A DNA stretch of 64,000 bases from Necropsobacter rosorum (GTDB lineage: Bacteria; Pseudomonadota; Gammaproteobacteria; Enterobacterales; Pasteurellaceae), in assembly GCA_000751835.1 (NCBI GenBank), contig CCMQ01000017.1, positions 94,269 to 158,268 of the forward strand, read 5' to 3'. Within the stretch, counting starts at the first letter, position 1. Each line of letters opens with the position of its first letter. Made by a program: the position numbers and the translations under genes. Positions 11,401 to 19,708 of the stretch are shown here, piece by piece. The notes beneath the pieces are model-generated. The model was not told where the DNA came from. It did no database searches and saw nothing but the letters and a program-made list of their open reading frames with translations.

Positions 11401-12267
11401 TTAAACCGAGAGCAGCAATTTATGCTATTACGTTGTTATGCGGAATTAAAACAATCCGATGAATTAGAAAAAATAATTACCGGACTGTCAGATTTAACCT
11501 CAAACGAAAGAATCATTTGTAATTGTTGGTTATTAGCAAGCCAAGATAATTGGGCTGCTGTTGCGGAACTTTTAAATGATAATATGGTGCAATTTACCCA
11601 ACATGAGCTTGAATTTTATAAGCCGGAATTATTGTTAGCTCGTGCGTTTAGAATGCTGGGACAGTATGATGATTGCCATAATCAGCTAGCGCATTATGAG
11701 AAATATACAAATGATGATTCCGATTGCCATATAGAAATTGCACATTTGTCTTTTGCAAGACAAAAATATGGTAAAGTACTTAGTCAGTTGGCAAAAGCGT
11801 CTTTTGGAAATTTTGTTTATTTACCAAAATATTCGTTAATTGAATTTTTAATTTCATTAGATAAAATTGATAAACTCAATGAGTTGAGTGAGCTGATTAA
11901 TGAGATTATAGAAAAACGAGGCTATGATACGGATATTTCATTAGTGATCGTAAATATTTTGGTCAAATATAAGGAATGGAAAAAAATATTATTATTGGCT
12001 CCTCCTCTTTATGAGCAAAGACCTGAAGAGGTTATTTATCCTTTGGTATTAGCAAATGTACGGATAGGATTAATTAAAGAAGCTTATAAACTGCATCTTA
12101 AGCCGACTTCGGATTCTTTATATGAGTATTGGGAAATTATATGTGATTTAGCATTGATCCAAGGTGATCTTGAATTGGCCCGATATTGTCTTTCCAATAT
12201 GATTGCTATTTTTCCAGAGAGAAATAAAGAGGCTAATTTACAGAATTTAATATCACTATCTAAGTAA
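8461..12267 (+). CDS. GT2 glycosyltransferase / CDP-polyol phosphotransferase fusion with C-terminal repeat domain
   Basis: Large 1268-residue cytoplasmic enzyme with three visible parts. Residues about 65-300 are a family-2 glycosyltransferase: TIISACYNVEKYLDEYF, VDDGSQDNTA near 102, DPDDF near 153. Residues about 500-880 resemble TagF/TagB glycerophosphotransferases: FLQHGITKDDMSSW near 603, TGFPRHDALL, IMPTWRQ, FAPHANIEPYL, ITDFSSVAFEMAYL near 773, and FRDGKNCERVYQAI at the end. Residues about 885-1268 are helical with alternating A/L/E spacing like TPR repeats, with no catalytic motif. I chose ATG 8461, which has GGAG 8 bases upstream, over GTG 8431. The domains suggest building or capping a polymer containing polyol phosphate. 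The donor is not known and no CDP-glycerol synthase gene is present. Codon use is very AT-rich. Confidence 0.8.
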   Translation: MSNIGSRFRKLITDPKTTIKKIHHKFKYDRKGAWYLISSELNGDSKLLYQKVRKHLPLKYKGSSYFTIISACYNVEKYLDEYFKSIVAQSLDFKKHIQIICVDDGSQDNTAAIIKKWQKNYPKNIHYIYKENGGQASARNLGLEYVETEWVTFIDPDDFISADYFREIDDAISLDPSLLVLVSNLQFYMESQGIVKDGHPLKFRFKNKKNKYNILDLKDTINLSASSSMFKTDIIKSNNIMFDHRVRPNFEDGKFISDYSLVCGNGSLVYLKDSVYFYRKRQDESSTIDTSWTKLEKYSNVLEFGFIPMLENYANKFGLVPKHIQRTALYDMSWYVKYLLNNKEKISFLSDEQKKYFLELLIKIFSFIDRDIILNFNLAGIWFMHKVGMLGLFKHEHINSNIIYIENIDREKKQILLSFYTYFDELEYIELGGKEIFPVYGKTVINNFGNKFFVKEKRYWIQFNELNDILKITLNKNNGRISLFGKQYKEIKISEIISRFKPSEKYASDDSWLLMDRDIQADDNAEHLYRFIKNNYPSKKCYFALNRNSHDWQRLEDEGFNLVDYGTKEFEKILCRCSRIISSHLDRYINNYFGDEYQYSKKYVFLQHGITKDDMSSWFNGKKNLQCLITSTFSEFASIADGDSYKLCRKDVVLTGFPRHDALLAGNQAGSKTILIMPTWRQSIVGHIIANGNQRELNKEFMLTDYAQNWSAVLHSDRLKMLSEKYGYKVVFAPHANIEPYLEQFTVPEYISIWSAKTSHESIQELFQTSKLMITDFSSVAFEMAYLRKLVIYFQFDAKEVFSSQSHIYKKGYFSYEENGFGPVTETADDLLNELEKALENNGEPLEPYKTRIEETFPFRDGKNCERVYQAIKALDEPETKEIDLDVLQEFVCSAYKNRIWDSLFSRCELLEKYGNEKQQRQVQDIKLYALANTFQFETLETTLKEYTEYNPLVIEIRAIQMFLQEEWQRAIDYLTALSTLNREQQFMLLRCYAELKQSDELEKIITGLSDLTSNERIICNCWLLASQDNWAAVAELLNDNMVQFTQHELEFYKPELLLARAFRMLGQYDDCHNQLAHYEKYTNDDSDCHIEIAHLSFARQKYGKVLSQLAKASFGNFVYLPKYSLIEFLISLDKIDKLNELSELINEIIEKRGYDTDISLVIVNILVKYKEWKKILLLAPPLYEQRPEEVIYPLVLANVRIGLIKEAYKLHLKPTSDSLYEYWEIICDLALIQGDLELARYCLSNMIAIFPERNKEANLQNLISLSK

Positions 12268-12272
12268 GTTTT

Positions 12273-12303
12273 AAAGAGTAGAATCATCTACTCTTTATTC
12301 TTT
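12273..12303 (+). terminator. Hairpin inside the polysaccharide operon
   Basis: Perfect 10-bp stem AAAGAGTAGA (12273-12282) / TCTACTCTTT (12287-12296) with a 4-base loop, followed by ATTCTTTATG. The T-tract is broken, so it is likely a partial terminator or an mRNA-stabilising hairpin between the 1268-residue and 411-residue genes. Confidence 0.5.
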
Positions 12304-12319
12304 ATGTGAGTAATTATCT

Positions 12320-13555
12320 ATGATAGAAAAAAGAGAGCATAAATATAGAGCTAGTAATAGTGTTGAGATTATTTATAAATATAAACCTAGAAAATATGAT
12401 TTTAATCACTTACTTATTGTTTTTTCAGGTTTTCTGCATAAATATCCGGGTAATTACGATTTTAATAATGCACTTGATGATTGCCCCGCAGATGTTATCT
12501 GGATTAATGATAACTTTGAAGAGATGTACACATATTATCTCTGTATTAATATGGACTTTAAAGTTGAAGAGGCGGTTACAGAATTTATTAATTATAAAAT
12601 AAAAGAGTTCGGATTAGATTATCAAAATGTAACTATTACCGGGTTTTCAAAGGGTGGAAGTGCCGCATTATATTATGGTCTGAAATTGCCAGTCGCTAAT
12701 ATTGTAACAACTGTACCCCAAATAAAAATAGGAACTTATCTTGTTAATACTTGGGAGCATGTTGCGCGTCATATGATGGGGGAGCTAACAAAAGCTAAAC
12801 AAGATTATTTAGACAAAATTATTATTAAGTTATTAAAAAAAGAAAGATATTTTAATAAAAACATTTATCTTTTAACTTCTGAAGCGGATATTCAGTATGA
12901 ACCTGAGATTAAACCGATATTAGAAGATTTAAGAAAATATTCTAATTTTAATTTGATTAAAACTTATTCGGTATTCTGTCGCGAACATAATCAGATTACA
13001 TCTCATCATACGGCGATTTTACTTGGTTTATATTATTGTTTGGCATCGGAAGCAACACCAATATTTCAGCATAATGAAGTTAACTTTTTTGGCTCACAGC
13101 CCTTGCCTTTATCATCAATGAAAAAGAAAGCTGAAGCTATTGTTGATACTAGAGGATTAAGTATAAAAGAAGATACTTTATTTATAGAAGGCGTTGCTAT
13201 TTTACGAGGATATAATCTTATTGAGTATAAAGATGTTGACTATCAACTGATTTTAAAAGGTAAGAAAACGATAAGAAAAACCTTGGCTAATTTGAATAAG
13301 CCTTATTTAACTAAAGAATTTTTTGATGGGAAAAATCTGGTTATTTATGATAAAGGATGGTTTACTACTCCTCAGAATCAAGGGATTGATATATCAGATA
13401 TTCCGACAGATAAGTATGAGCTATTTATAAAAATTTCAACTCATAGTATTTCCAAAAGACTTCCTTTAGTCACAAATAAGAATTTTAATAGAGAGAGTGA
13501 AAAGTATCATATTTCATCTGAAAATTCTAAAATAATATTAGAACTAAAAAAATAG
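12320..13555 (+). CDS. Alpha/beta-hydrolase-like protein of the polysaccharide locus, unknown function
   Basis: I do not recognise a specific function. The 411-residue protein has no signal peptide or membrane helix. The first ~240 residues look like an alpha/beta hydrolase: nucleophile elbow GFSKGG with Ser110, an acidic candidate Asp190 in TSEADIQYEP, and histidines at 223 and 229-230 (REHNQITSHH), in the usual Ser-Asp-His order. The remainder (about 260-411) is probably a separate beta-rich domain. It may belong with XcbB/CpsF-type capsule proteins, which have a comparable layout, but that is from memory and unverified. A role in adding or removing an acyl group on the polymer would fit. 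Strongly AT-rich, like its neighbours. Confidence 0.6.
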   Translation: MIEKREHKYRASNSVEIIYKYKPRKYDFNHLLIVFSGFLHKYPGNYDFNNALDDCPADVIWINDNFEEMYTYYLCINMDFKVEEAVTEFINYKIKEFGLDYQNVTITGFSKGGSAALYYGLKLPVANIVTTVPQIKIGTYLVNTWEHVARHMMGELTKAKQDYLDKIIIKLLKKERYFNKNIYLLTSEADIQYEPEIKPILEDLRKYSNFNLIKTYSVFCREHNQITSHHTAILLGLYYCLASEATPIFQHNEVNFFGSQPLPLSSMKKKAEAIVDTRGLSIKEDTLFIEGVAILRGYNLIEYKDVDYQLILKGKKTIRKTLANLNKPYLTKEFFDGKNLVIYDKGWFTTPQNQGIDISDIPTDKYELFIKISTHSISKRLPLVTNKNFNRESEKYHISSENSKIILELKK

Positions 13556-13609
13556 AAAAATTTATTTTATATATTTTAAAATCAAATTTATAGGTATTGT
13601 GGTGATAAT

Positions 13610-15325
13610 ATGTTAGACATGTTAAATAGACTTATATGTGCGGTTGTGAAGGGAATAAAAGATCCTAGGCTTGTTTTTAAGGTAATTAATTCTATAAAAC
13701 AATATGGCATAAGATATACAATAAAAAAAATTATATCCCCTTATCTTGGTGATAATAAGTTCGATCTGCCGGAAATAGATATATATAAACAGGATACTAT
13801 CTATATTCTGACAACTAAGCATTGTTATTTTATTGCAAGACTGCTTCAGATTAATTTTAATAAATTAGCGTTAAACGCAGAGATTATATTTAAGCCGCCT
13901 AAAGAAGGATTCGGCAAGGGATTACATTGTGTTATTTGTCCGCAGATGTTTAATCAGTTGCCGAATCACTATGTCGCATTTCAATTAGAACAATCCGTCA
14001 GTTCTCGTTGGTTTACACCGGAATATATTGATAAGTTAAAAAATGCTTATTCAATATTTGACTATTCTCTGGATAACATTACTTATCTTCAGACTCAAGG
14101 ACTGTCTTATCGGCAGATTTATTTTATGCCGCTTGCTTATCAAAAGGATTATTTTGCAGAGAAAGCGGTTCATGAACAGTATGACGTTTTATTTTATGGT
14201 GATATAAAGAACCAGCGCAGAAAGGCATATCTTGATGTGATTACAAAACGATTTAAAACTAAAGTGATAAAAAATGTATTTGCGGATGAACTATATAAAG
14301 AAATTAGTAAAGCTAAAATTATAGTCAATATTCATTATTATGATGACGCTTTATTAGAAACAACCCGGCTCTATGAATGCTTATCCCTTAATAAACTGAT
14401 AATTTCAGAAACCAGTGTCGATCTAGAATTACATGATGAAATTAAAAATACGGTTGATTTTGTAGAAGTCGGCGATATTGATCAAATGTGTCAGCATATT
14501 ACTTTCTGGTTAACGAATAGTGAATTGAGAGAGAAAAAAATTAAGAAAAATAGCGCTTATCTGCAGCAATCGAAAAATATGTTTGAATATTATTTTATGC
14601 GTTTTATGTTGGCAAACGATTGGTTGAGTTTTGCCGATTTTTATAAAATAGCCGGACATCACATCGAATTCAAACATGATTTTATTTGTCTAGGATTACC
14701 GGAATCGACGAAAAGAACACAAGCTTTTATGCAACAAAATCACAGGAATATTCAGATATTTCCGGGACTAAGGCATAAAAAGAGTTGGCTGGGATGCGGA
14801 ATGAGTTATAAATTTATTCTGCAAAAGGCAAAGGATCTTGGTCTATATATGGTGACTGTTTGTGAAGATGATGTGGAATTTTTTCAGAATTTTGAGGAAG
14901 ATTATATTGAAATAAAAAGATTTCTTGCGCAGGATAAACAATGGGATTTATTCTCCGGGCTTATTGCCGATGTCAGTGATCATATTAAAATTTTGAAAAC
15001 GAAAAGGGAAGGCGATAAGGAGTATATTTATATCGATAAAATGACCAGTATGGTGTTTAATATTTATTCACATCGTTTTTATGATAAGTTATTGTCATGG
15101 GATGAAAAGAACCATAATGTGGAAGAAAATACCATTGATCGTTATCTGGAATCTCATGCTGATTGTGTGACCATAACGACAATTCCATATCTTGTGGGAC
15201 ACAAGGAAAATATTGAGTCCACGCTATGGGGAATTAAAAATGATGTTTATTCTGAAATGATTAAAAATAGTGAGCGGAAATTAACTAATAAAGTAACAAA
15301 GTATAAAGACGATATAAAATGTTAA
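13610..15325 (+). CDS. Two-domain glycosyltransferase (GT-B-like N-terminus, GT25-like C-terminus)
   Basis: The 571-residue cytoplasmic protein appears to be a fusion. Residues about 60-340 look like the second half of a GT-B enzyme: YDVLFYGDIKNQRRKAYLDVI, then ETTRLYECLSLNKLIISET near 249, the acceptor/donor helix seen in spore-maturation-type and GT4-like proteins. Residues about 355-540 resemble GT25 transferases of lipooligosaccharide synthesis, with LPESTKRTQAF near 360, a WLGCGMSYKFIL segment where GT25 enzymes have GCxxSH, and the acidic CEDDVEF near 417. Substrates cannot be read from sequence. The stop overlaps the next gene by 7 bases. Confidence 0.65.
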   Translation: MLDMLNRLICAVVKGIKDPRLVFKVINSIKQYGIRYTIKKIISPYLGDNKFDLPEIDIYKQDTIYILTTKHCYFIARLLQINFNKLALNAEIIFKPPKEGFGKGLHCVICPQMFNQLPNHYVAFQLEQSVSSRWFTPEYIDKLKNAYSIFDYSLDNITYLQTQGLSYRQIYFMPLAYQKDYFAEKAVHEQYDVLFYGDIKNQRRKAYLDVITKRFKTKVIKNVFADELYKEISKAKIIVNIHYYDDALLETTRLYECLSLNKLIISETSVDLELHDEIKNTVDFVEVGDIDQMCQHITFWLTNSELREKKIKKNSAYLQQSKNMFEYYFMRFMLANDWLSFADFYKIAGHHIEFKHDFICLGLPESTKRTQAFMQQNHRNIQIFPGLRHKKSWLGCGMSYKFILQKAKDLGLYMVTVCEDDVEFFQNFEEDYIEIKRFLAQDKQWDLFSGLIADVSDHIKILKTKREGDKEYIYIDKMTSMVFNIYSHRFYDKLLSWDEKNHNVEENTIDRYLESHADCVTITTIPYLVGHKENIESTLWGIKNDVYSEMIKNSERKLTNKVTKYKDDIKC

Positions 15326-16236
15326 GCATAACTCTTATTGTTCCGACTTTTAATGCTGGTGATTTGTGGGTTGAATGGATTGCACAATTAAAGCTTCAAA
15401 CGATTCGAATTGAAGAAGTTATTGTGATTGATTCCTCATCGGTAGATAACACGGCCAATTTAGCTAAACAGGCCGGTTTTTCGACTTATTGTATTGAGAA
15501 ATCAGATTTTAATCATGGTCGGACGCGCAATCAAGCGGTAATGCTTTGTAAAAAGGACAGCGACATTTTGGTTTTTCTTACCCAAGATGCACTATTAGCA
15601 AGCGCAGATGCTTTGCAATGTTTAGTCAATTGTTTTAGTGACGCCTCGGTTTCAGCAGCTTATGGTCGTCAGCTGCCGCATAAAGATGCAAATCCTATTG
15701 CGGCACATGCCAGACTATTCAATTATCCCGCCCATTCAGTAACTAAGGAAAAACGTGATATTACTGAGTTGGGTATTAAAACGGCTTTTATGTCTAATTC
15801 ATTTGCGGCTTATCGACGTTCTGTCTTTACCGCGTTGGGCGGATTTCCAAATGATGTTATTTTGGCAGAAGATATGTATTTGGCGGCTAAAATGATTTTA
15901 GCGAATTATAAAATTGCCTATTGCGCTGACGCTATGGTGTATCATTCCCATAATTATTCTTATTGTCAGGAAGTTAAACGTTATTTTGATACGGGAGTAT
16001 TTCACGCCAAGGTGCGGTGGATAAAAGAAAATTTTGGCGGCGTAAAGGGCGAGGGGAAAAAATTTGTTATTTCGGAATTGAAGTATTTGCTCAAGCATGC
16101 TCCATTATGGATCCCTAAAGCTATGCTGACGACCTTGTTTAAAGCAATCGGGTTTAAATTGGGGTTGAACTGGAATAAACTGCCGAAATATATAATAAAA
16201 AAATGCAGTATGCATAAAGGTTATTGGGAAAGATAA
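15319..16236 (+). CDS. Family-2 glycosyltransferase, probable rhamnosyltransferase
   Basis: The 305-residue GT2 enzyme is of the RfbN/WbbL-like kind: [16 protein letters not shown] at the start, [14 protein letters not shown] near residue 38 (the nucleotide-binding acidic site), [11 protein letters not shown] near 62, and [10 protein letters not shown] near 84. HGxTRN and TQDA are typical of rhamnosyltransferases. The rfbBADC genes that follow make dTDP-L-rhamnose, so rhamnose transfer is the natural inference. It overlaps the previous gene by 7 bases and is followed 8 bases later by rfbB. It lies at the boundary where base composition begins to return towards the housekeeping average. Confidence 0.8.
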   Translation: MLSITLIVPTFNAGDLWVEWIAQLKLQTIRIEEVIVIDSSSVDNTANLAKQAGFSTYCIEKSDFNHGRTRNQAVMLCKKDSDILVFLTQDALLASADALQCLVNCFSDASVSAAYGRQLPHKDANPIAAHARLFNYPAHSVTKEKRDITELGIKTAFMSNSFAAYRRSVFTALGGFPNDVILAEDMYLAAKMILANYKIAYCADAMVYHSHNYSYCQEVKRYFDTGVFHAKVRWIKENFGGVKGEGKKFVISELKYLLKHAPLWIPKAMLTTLFKAIGFKLGLNWNKLPKYIIKKCSMHKGYWER

Positions 16237-16244
16237 GGGAAATT

Positions 16245-17315
16245 ATGCGCAAGAAAATTTTAGTTACCGGGGGCGCCGGTTTTATTGGTTCCGCCGTGAT
16301 TCGCCATATTATTACCGATACGCAGGATTCGGTTATCAATCTTGATAAGCTCACTTATGCCGGTAATTTAGAATCGCTCAAATCGGTAGAAAAACATGCT
16401 CGTTATGCTTTTGCGCAAGTTGATATATGTGATAAGTCTGCATTGGAGCGCATTTTTACACAATATCAACCCGATGCTGTTATGCATTTAGCGGCGGAAA
16501 GTCATGTGGACCGCTCGATTGATAGTGCCGCGGCTTTTATTCAAACCAATATTGTGGGAACTTATACATTACTTGAAGTGGCACGCCATTATTGGGATGA
16601 TTTATCCTTTGAAAAAAAAGAGGTTTTTCGTTTTCATCATATTTCAACGGACGAAGTTTATGGGGATTTAGAAAGTCGTACGGATTTATTTACTGAAACC
16701 ACAGCTTATGCTCCAAGCAGTCCTTACTCCGCATCAAAGGCCGCCAGTGATCATCTTGTGCGTGCATGGGGGAGAACTTATGGCTTGCCGATCATCGTGA
16801 CAAATTGTTCCAATAATTACGGCCCTTTTCATTTTCCTGAAAAGCTGATTCCATTAATGATTTTAAATGCCCTTGAGGGTAAGGCGTTACCGGTTTACGG
16901 TGACGGTCAACAAATTCGTGATTGGTTGTTTGTCGAGGATCACGCCCGAGCGTTGTATAAAGTTATTACGCAGGGAAAAGCGGGTGAAACTTATAATATT
17001 GGCGGACACAATGAAAAAACGAATATTGAGGTCGTGCGGAGTATCTGTCGTTTATTGGAAGAATTAGCGCCGAATAAACCGCAAGGTGTGGTTAACTATG
17101 AGGATTTGATCTTGTTTGTTGCAGACCGTCCGGGACATGATGTTCGTTATGCGATTGACGCGACCAAAATTAGTCGTGAACTTGGCTGGAAACCGCAAGA
17201 AACTTTTGAAAGTGGTATTCGTAAAACGGTGAACTGGTATTTACATAATAAAACGTGGTGGCGCCGAGTGTTGGACGGTAGCTATAATCGTGAACGCTTA
17301 GGAGTAAGAAAATGA
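16245..17315 (+). CDS. rfbB: dTDP-glucose 4,6-dehydratase
   Basis: Converts dTDP-D-glucose to dTDP-4-keto-6-deoxyglucose, the second step of dTDP-L-rhamnose synthesis. The 356-residue protein is a short-chain dehydrogenase/reductase: NAD-binding [14 protein letters not shown] at the N-terminus, the catalytic STDEVYGDL with Asp and Glu, and [10 protein letters not shown] with the Tyr-Lys pair. The C-terminus ends in YNRERLGV as usual. I chose ATG 16245, preceded by AAGGGA, over an in-frame TTG seven codons upstream. The stop overlaps rfbA by 4 bases. Confidence 0.97.
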   Translation: MRKKILVTGGAGFIGSAVIRHIITDTQDSVINLDKLTYAGNLESLKSVEKHARYAFAQVDICDKSALERIFTQYQPDAVMHLAAESHVDRSIDSAAAFIQTNIVGTYTLLEVARHYWDDLSFEKKEVFRFHHISTDEVYGDLESRTDLFTETTAYAPSSPYSASKAASDHLVRAWGRTYGLPIIVTNCSNNYGPFHFPEKLIPLMILNALEGKALPVYGDGQQIRDWLFVEDHARALYKVITQGKAGETYNIGGHNEKTNIEVVRSICRLLEELAPNKPQGVVNYEDLILFVADRPGHDVRYAIDATKISRELGWKPQETFESGIRKTVNWYLHNKTWWRRVLDGSYNRERLGVRK

Positions 17316-18190
17316 AAGGTATTATTCTGGCTGGCGGTAGCGGTACCCGTCTTTACCCTATTACCCGCGGTGTATCAAAACAGCTGTTGCCGGTTTATGA
17401 CAAACCGATGATTTATTATCCGTTATCGGTGTTAATGTTAGCGGGTATTCGTGAGATTTTGATTATTACCACGCCTGAGGACAACGCCAGTTTTAAGCGT
17501 TTGTTGGGTGATGGTTCGGATTTCGGTATTTCGTTAAGTTATGCCATTCAACCAAGCCCTGATGGTTTAGCGCAGGCATTTTTGATCGGGGAAAAATTTA
17601 TTGGTAATAGTTGTGTTTGCTTAGTATTAGGTGACAATATTTTTTATGGTCAACATTTTACCCAGACCTTAAAACAAGCCGCAAAGGATGCCGAGGCAGG
17701 AAAAGCGACTGTTTTCGGTTATCAGGTAAAAGATCCTGAACGTTTTGGTGTATTAGCGTTTGATAATAACTTTAATGTACTGTCTATTGAAGAAAAACCG
17801 ACAAAACCAAAATCGGATTGGGCAGTGACAGGCTTGTATTTTTATGATAATCGCGTGGTCGAATTGGCAAAGCAAGTACGACCTTCCGCCCGTGGCGAGC
17901 TGGAAATTACAACACTGAACAAAATGTATTTGAAAGACGGTTCTCTAAATGTACAGCTGCTGGGGCGTGGTTTTGCTTGGTTAGATACCGGTACGCATGA
18001 AAGTTTGCATGAAGCGGCGTCTTTTGTACGAACTATTGAAAATGTACAGGATTTACATATTGCTTGTTTAGAAGAAATCGCTTGGCGTAATCATTGGTTA
18101 ACGGCAGACCAGCTGAAAACTATTGCATATTCAATGAGTCAGAATGCTTATGGTCAATATTTATTACGCCTAATAAAAGACGATGAATAA
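17312..18190 (+). CDS. rfbA: Glucose-1-phosphate thymidylyltransferase
   Basis: Makes dTDP-glucose from dTTP and glucose-1-phosphate, the first step of dTDP-rhamnose synthesis, and is usually feedback-inhibited by dTDP-rhamnose. The 292-residue length is standard. Motifs are [16 protein letters not shown] at the N-terminus (nucleotide loop), [25 protein letters not shown] near residue 108, and the C-terminal [10 protein letters not shown]. It overlaps rfbB by 4 bases and rfbD by 8. The order here is rfbB-A-D-C rather than the enteric rfbBDAC. Confidence 0.97.
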   Translation: MKGIILAGGSGTRLYPITRGVSKQLLPVYDKPMIYYPLSVLMLAGIREILIITTPEDNASFKRLLGDGSDFGISLSYAIQPSPDGLAQAFLIGEKFIGNSCVCLVLGDNIFYGQHFTQTLKQAAKDAEAGKATVFGYQVKDPERFGVLAFDNNFNVLSIEEKPTKPKSDWAVTGLYFYDNRVVELAKQVRPSARGELEITTLNKMYLKDGSLNVQLLGRGFAWLDTGTHESLHEAASFVRTIENVQDLHIACLEEIAWRNHWLTADQLKTIAYSMSQNAYGQYLLRLIKDDE

Positions 18191-19070
18191 CATGAAGCGA
18201 TTTTTAGTTACCGGTTCAAAAGGTCAGGTAGGGCATTATGTGGTACAAAAGCTGACAGGAAAGGCGGAACTACTGGCCGTAAGCCATGATGAACTGGATA
18301 TTACCGATGAAAGTGCGGTCAAAAAAATTGTCGAAAATTTTCGTCCGAATGCGATCATCAATGCTGCCGCCTATACCTCGGTAGATAGTGCCGAGAAGGA
18401 CATTGCGCGTTGCGAAGCGGTTAATACAAAAGGTGCGGGAATGCTGGCCAACGCAGCACAACAGATTGACGCATTAATTTTGCATATTTCCACTGACTAT
18501 ATATTCAATGGTAAGCATAATGACTATTACAAAGAAACGGATCAACCTGACCCTCAAAATGTGTATGGACGCACAAAACTTGCAGGTGAAACAGCGGTAA
18601 GGCAAGCGAATCCGAAATCGATTATTTTGCGTACTGCGTGGGTATTCGGCGAACATGGTAATAATTTTGTGAAAACAATGCTACGTTTAGGCAAAGAACG
18701 TGCCGAATTAGGCATTGTTGCCGATCAGATTGGTGGTCCGACGTATGCAGGCGATATTGCCGCTGCATTAATTAAAATCGCCTTTGATATTTTAAACGGT
18801 AAAACCGATGCGTTTGGTATTTATCATTTTAGCGGGCAGCCTTATGTCAGTTGGTTTGAATTTGCACGAACGATTTTTGCTGAGGCAAAAATGCAAAATA
18901 TATTGGAAAATATACCGCACTTAAATGCAATTGCCACCAGTGATTATCCGACGCCGGCAAAACGCCCGGCAAATTCCCGCTTGGATTTAACCAAAATTCA
19001 GCAGACTTGGGGCATTGAGCCGAGCGATTGGAAAAAGGCGTTACAGAACTTAAAGGCATACGCAGAATGA
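18183..19070 (+). CDS. rfbD: dTDP-4-dehydrorhamnose reductase
   Basis: Reduces dTDP-4-keto-L-rhamnose with NAD(P)H, the final step of dTDP-L-rhamnose synthesis. The 295-residue SDR protein has the cofactor loop [13 protein letters not shown], then [22 protein letters not shown] and the catalytic YGRTKLAGE. Start at 18183 (MNNMKRF) or three codons later (MKRF) are both possible. Two exact uptake-sequence cores lie inside it (18311-18319 and 18914-18922), the first seen after lnt, so this part of the locus behaves like resident DNA. Confidence 0.96.
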   Translation: MNNMKRFLVTGSKGQVGHYVVQKLTGKAELLAVSHDELDITDESAVKKIVENFRPNAIINAAAYTSVDSAEKDIARCEAVNTKGAGMLANAAQQIDALILHISTDYIFNGKHNDYYKETDQPDPQNVYGRTKLAGETAVRQANPKSIILRTAWVFGEHGNNFVKTMLRLGKERAELGIVADQIGGPTYAGDIAAALIKIAFDILNGKTDAFGIYHFSGQPYVSWFEFARTIFAEAKMQNILENIPHLNAIATSDYPTPAKRPANSRLDLTKIQQTWGIEPSDWKKALQNLKAYAE

Positions 19071-19609
19071 AAATTATCGAAACGAAAATCCCCGATGTAA
19101 AACTGTTAGAGCCACAAATTTTTGGTGATGAACGTGGTTTTTTTATGGAAACCTTCCGCGACGAATGGTTTAAACAACATGTCGCCCAACGTACGTTCGT
19201 ACAAGAAAATCATTCCAAATCCATCAAAGGCGTATTGCGCGGATTACACTATCAAACGGAAAATACGCAAGGTAAACTTGTGCGTGTGGTGCAAGGCGCA
19301 GTGCTTGATGTGGCGGTGGATTTACGCCGTAGTTCGCCAACATTTGGACAATGGGTCGGTGAAATTCTTTCTGCAGAAAACAAACGTCAACTTTGGGTTC
19401 CGGAGGGATTTGCGCACGGATTTTATGTGTTAAGTGAAACGGCGGAGTTTGTATATAAATGCACCGATTATTACAACCCAAAAGCCGAGCATTCTCTTAT
19501 TTGGAACGATTCAACTGTCGCGATTGACTGGCAATTAGACGGAGAACCGAGTTTGTCGGCAAAAGATTTGGCGGGAAAAGTTTTATCTGAGGCCGTTTTA
19601 TTTGAATAG
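19067..19609 (+). CDS. rfbC: dTDP-4-dehydrorhamnose 3,5-epimerase
   Basis: Epimerises C3 and C5 of dTDP-4-keto-6-deoxyglucose, the third step of the rhamnose pathway. The 180-residue cupin-fold enzyme shows FGDERGFFMETF near residue 21, VQENHSKSIKGVLRGLHYQ near residue 46 with the catalytic histidine, and VPEGFAHGFYVLS near residue 115. The ATG at 19067 overlaps the rfbD stop (ATGA). An upstream in-frame TTG at 19028 would extend into rfbD and is less likely. Last gene of the polysaccharide locus. Confidence 0.96.
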   Translation: MKIIETKIPDVKLLEPQIFGDERGFFMETFRDEWFKQHVAQRTFVQENHSKSIKGVLRGLHYQTENTQGKLVRVVQGAVLDVAVDLRRSSPTFGQWVGEILSAENKRQLWVPEGFAHGFYVLSETAEFVYKCTDYYNPKAEHSLIWNDSTVAIDWQLDGEPSLSAKDLAGKVLSEAVLFE

Positions 19610-19661
19610 CAAAATATTCTCATTTAATTTTTTATTAACAATTAAGACACAAATTGAAAAA

Positions 19662-19692
19662 ACTGGTATAGTGCCGCTGTACCGGTTTTTAT
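19662..19692 (+). terminator. Possible terminator of the polysaccharide operon
   Basis: Stem ACTGGTA (19662-19668) / TACCGGT (19680-19686) with one G-U pair and an 11-base loop, followed by TTTTATATA. The same bases contain TGGTATAGT (19664-19672), which could be an extended -10 for pepB, so the two readings compete. Confidence 0.45.
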
Positions 19693-19708
19693 ATATAGGA
19701 ATAAAATT

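Noticed and set aside
17332..17342. GGCGGTAGCGG resembling the ops element of RfaH-controlled operons
   Set aside because: It encodes the conserved AGGSGTR loop of RfbA and lies mid-operon, so the match is explained by the protein.
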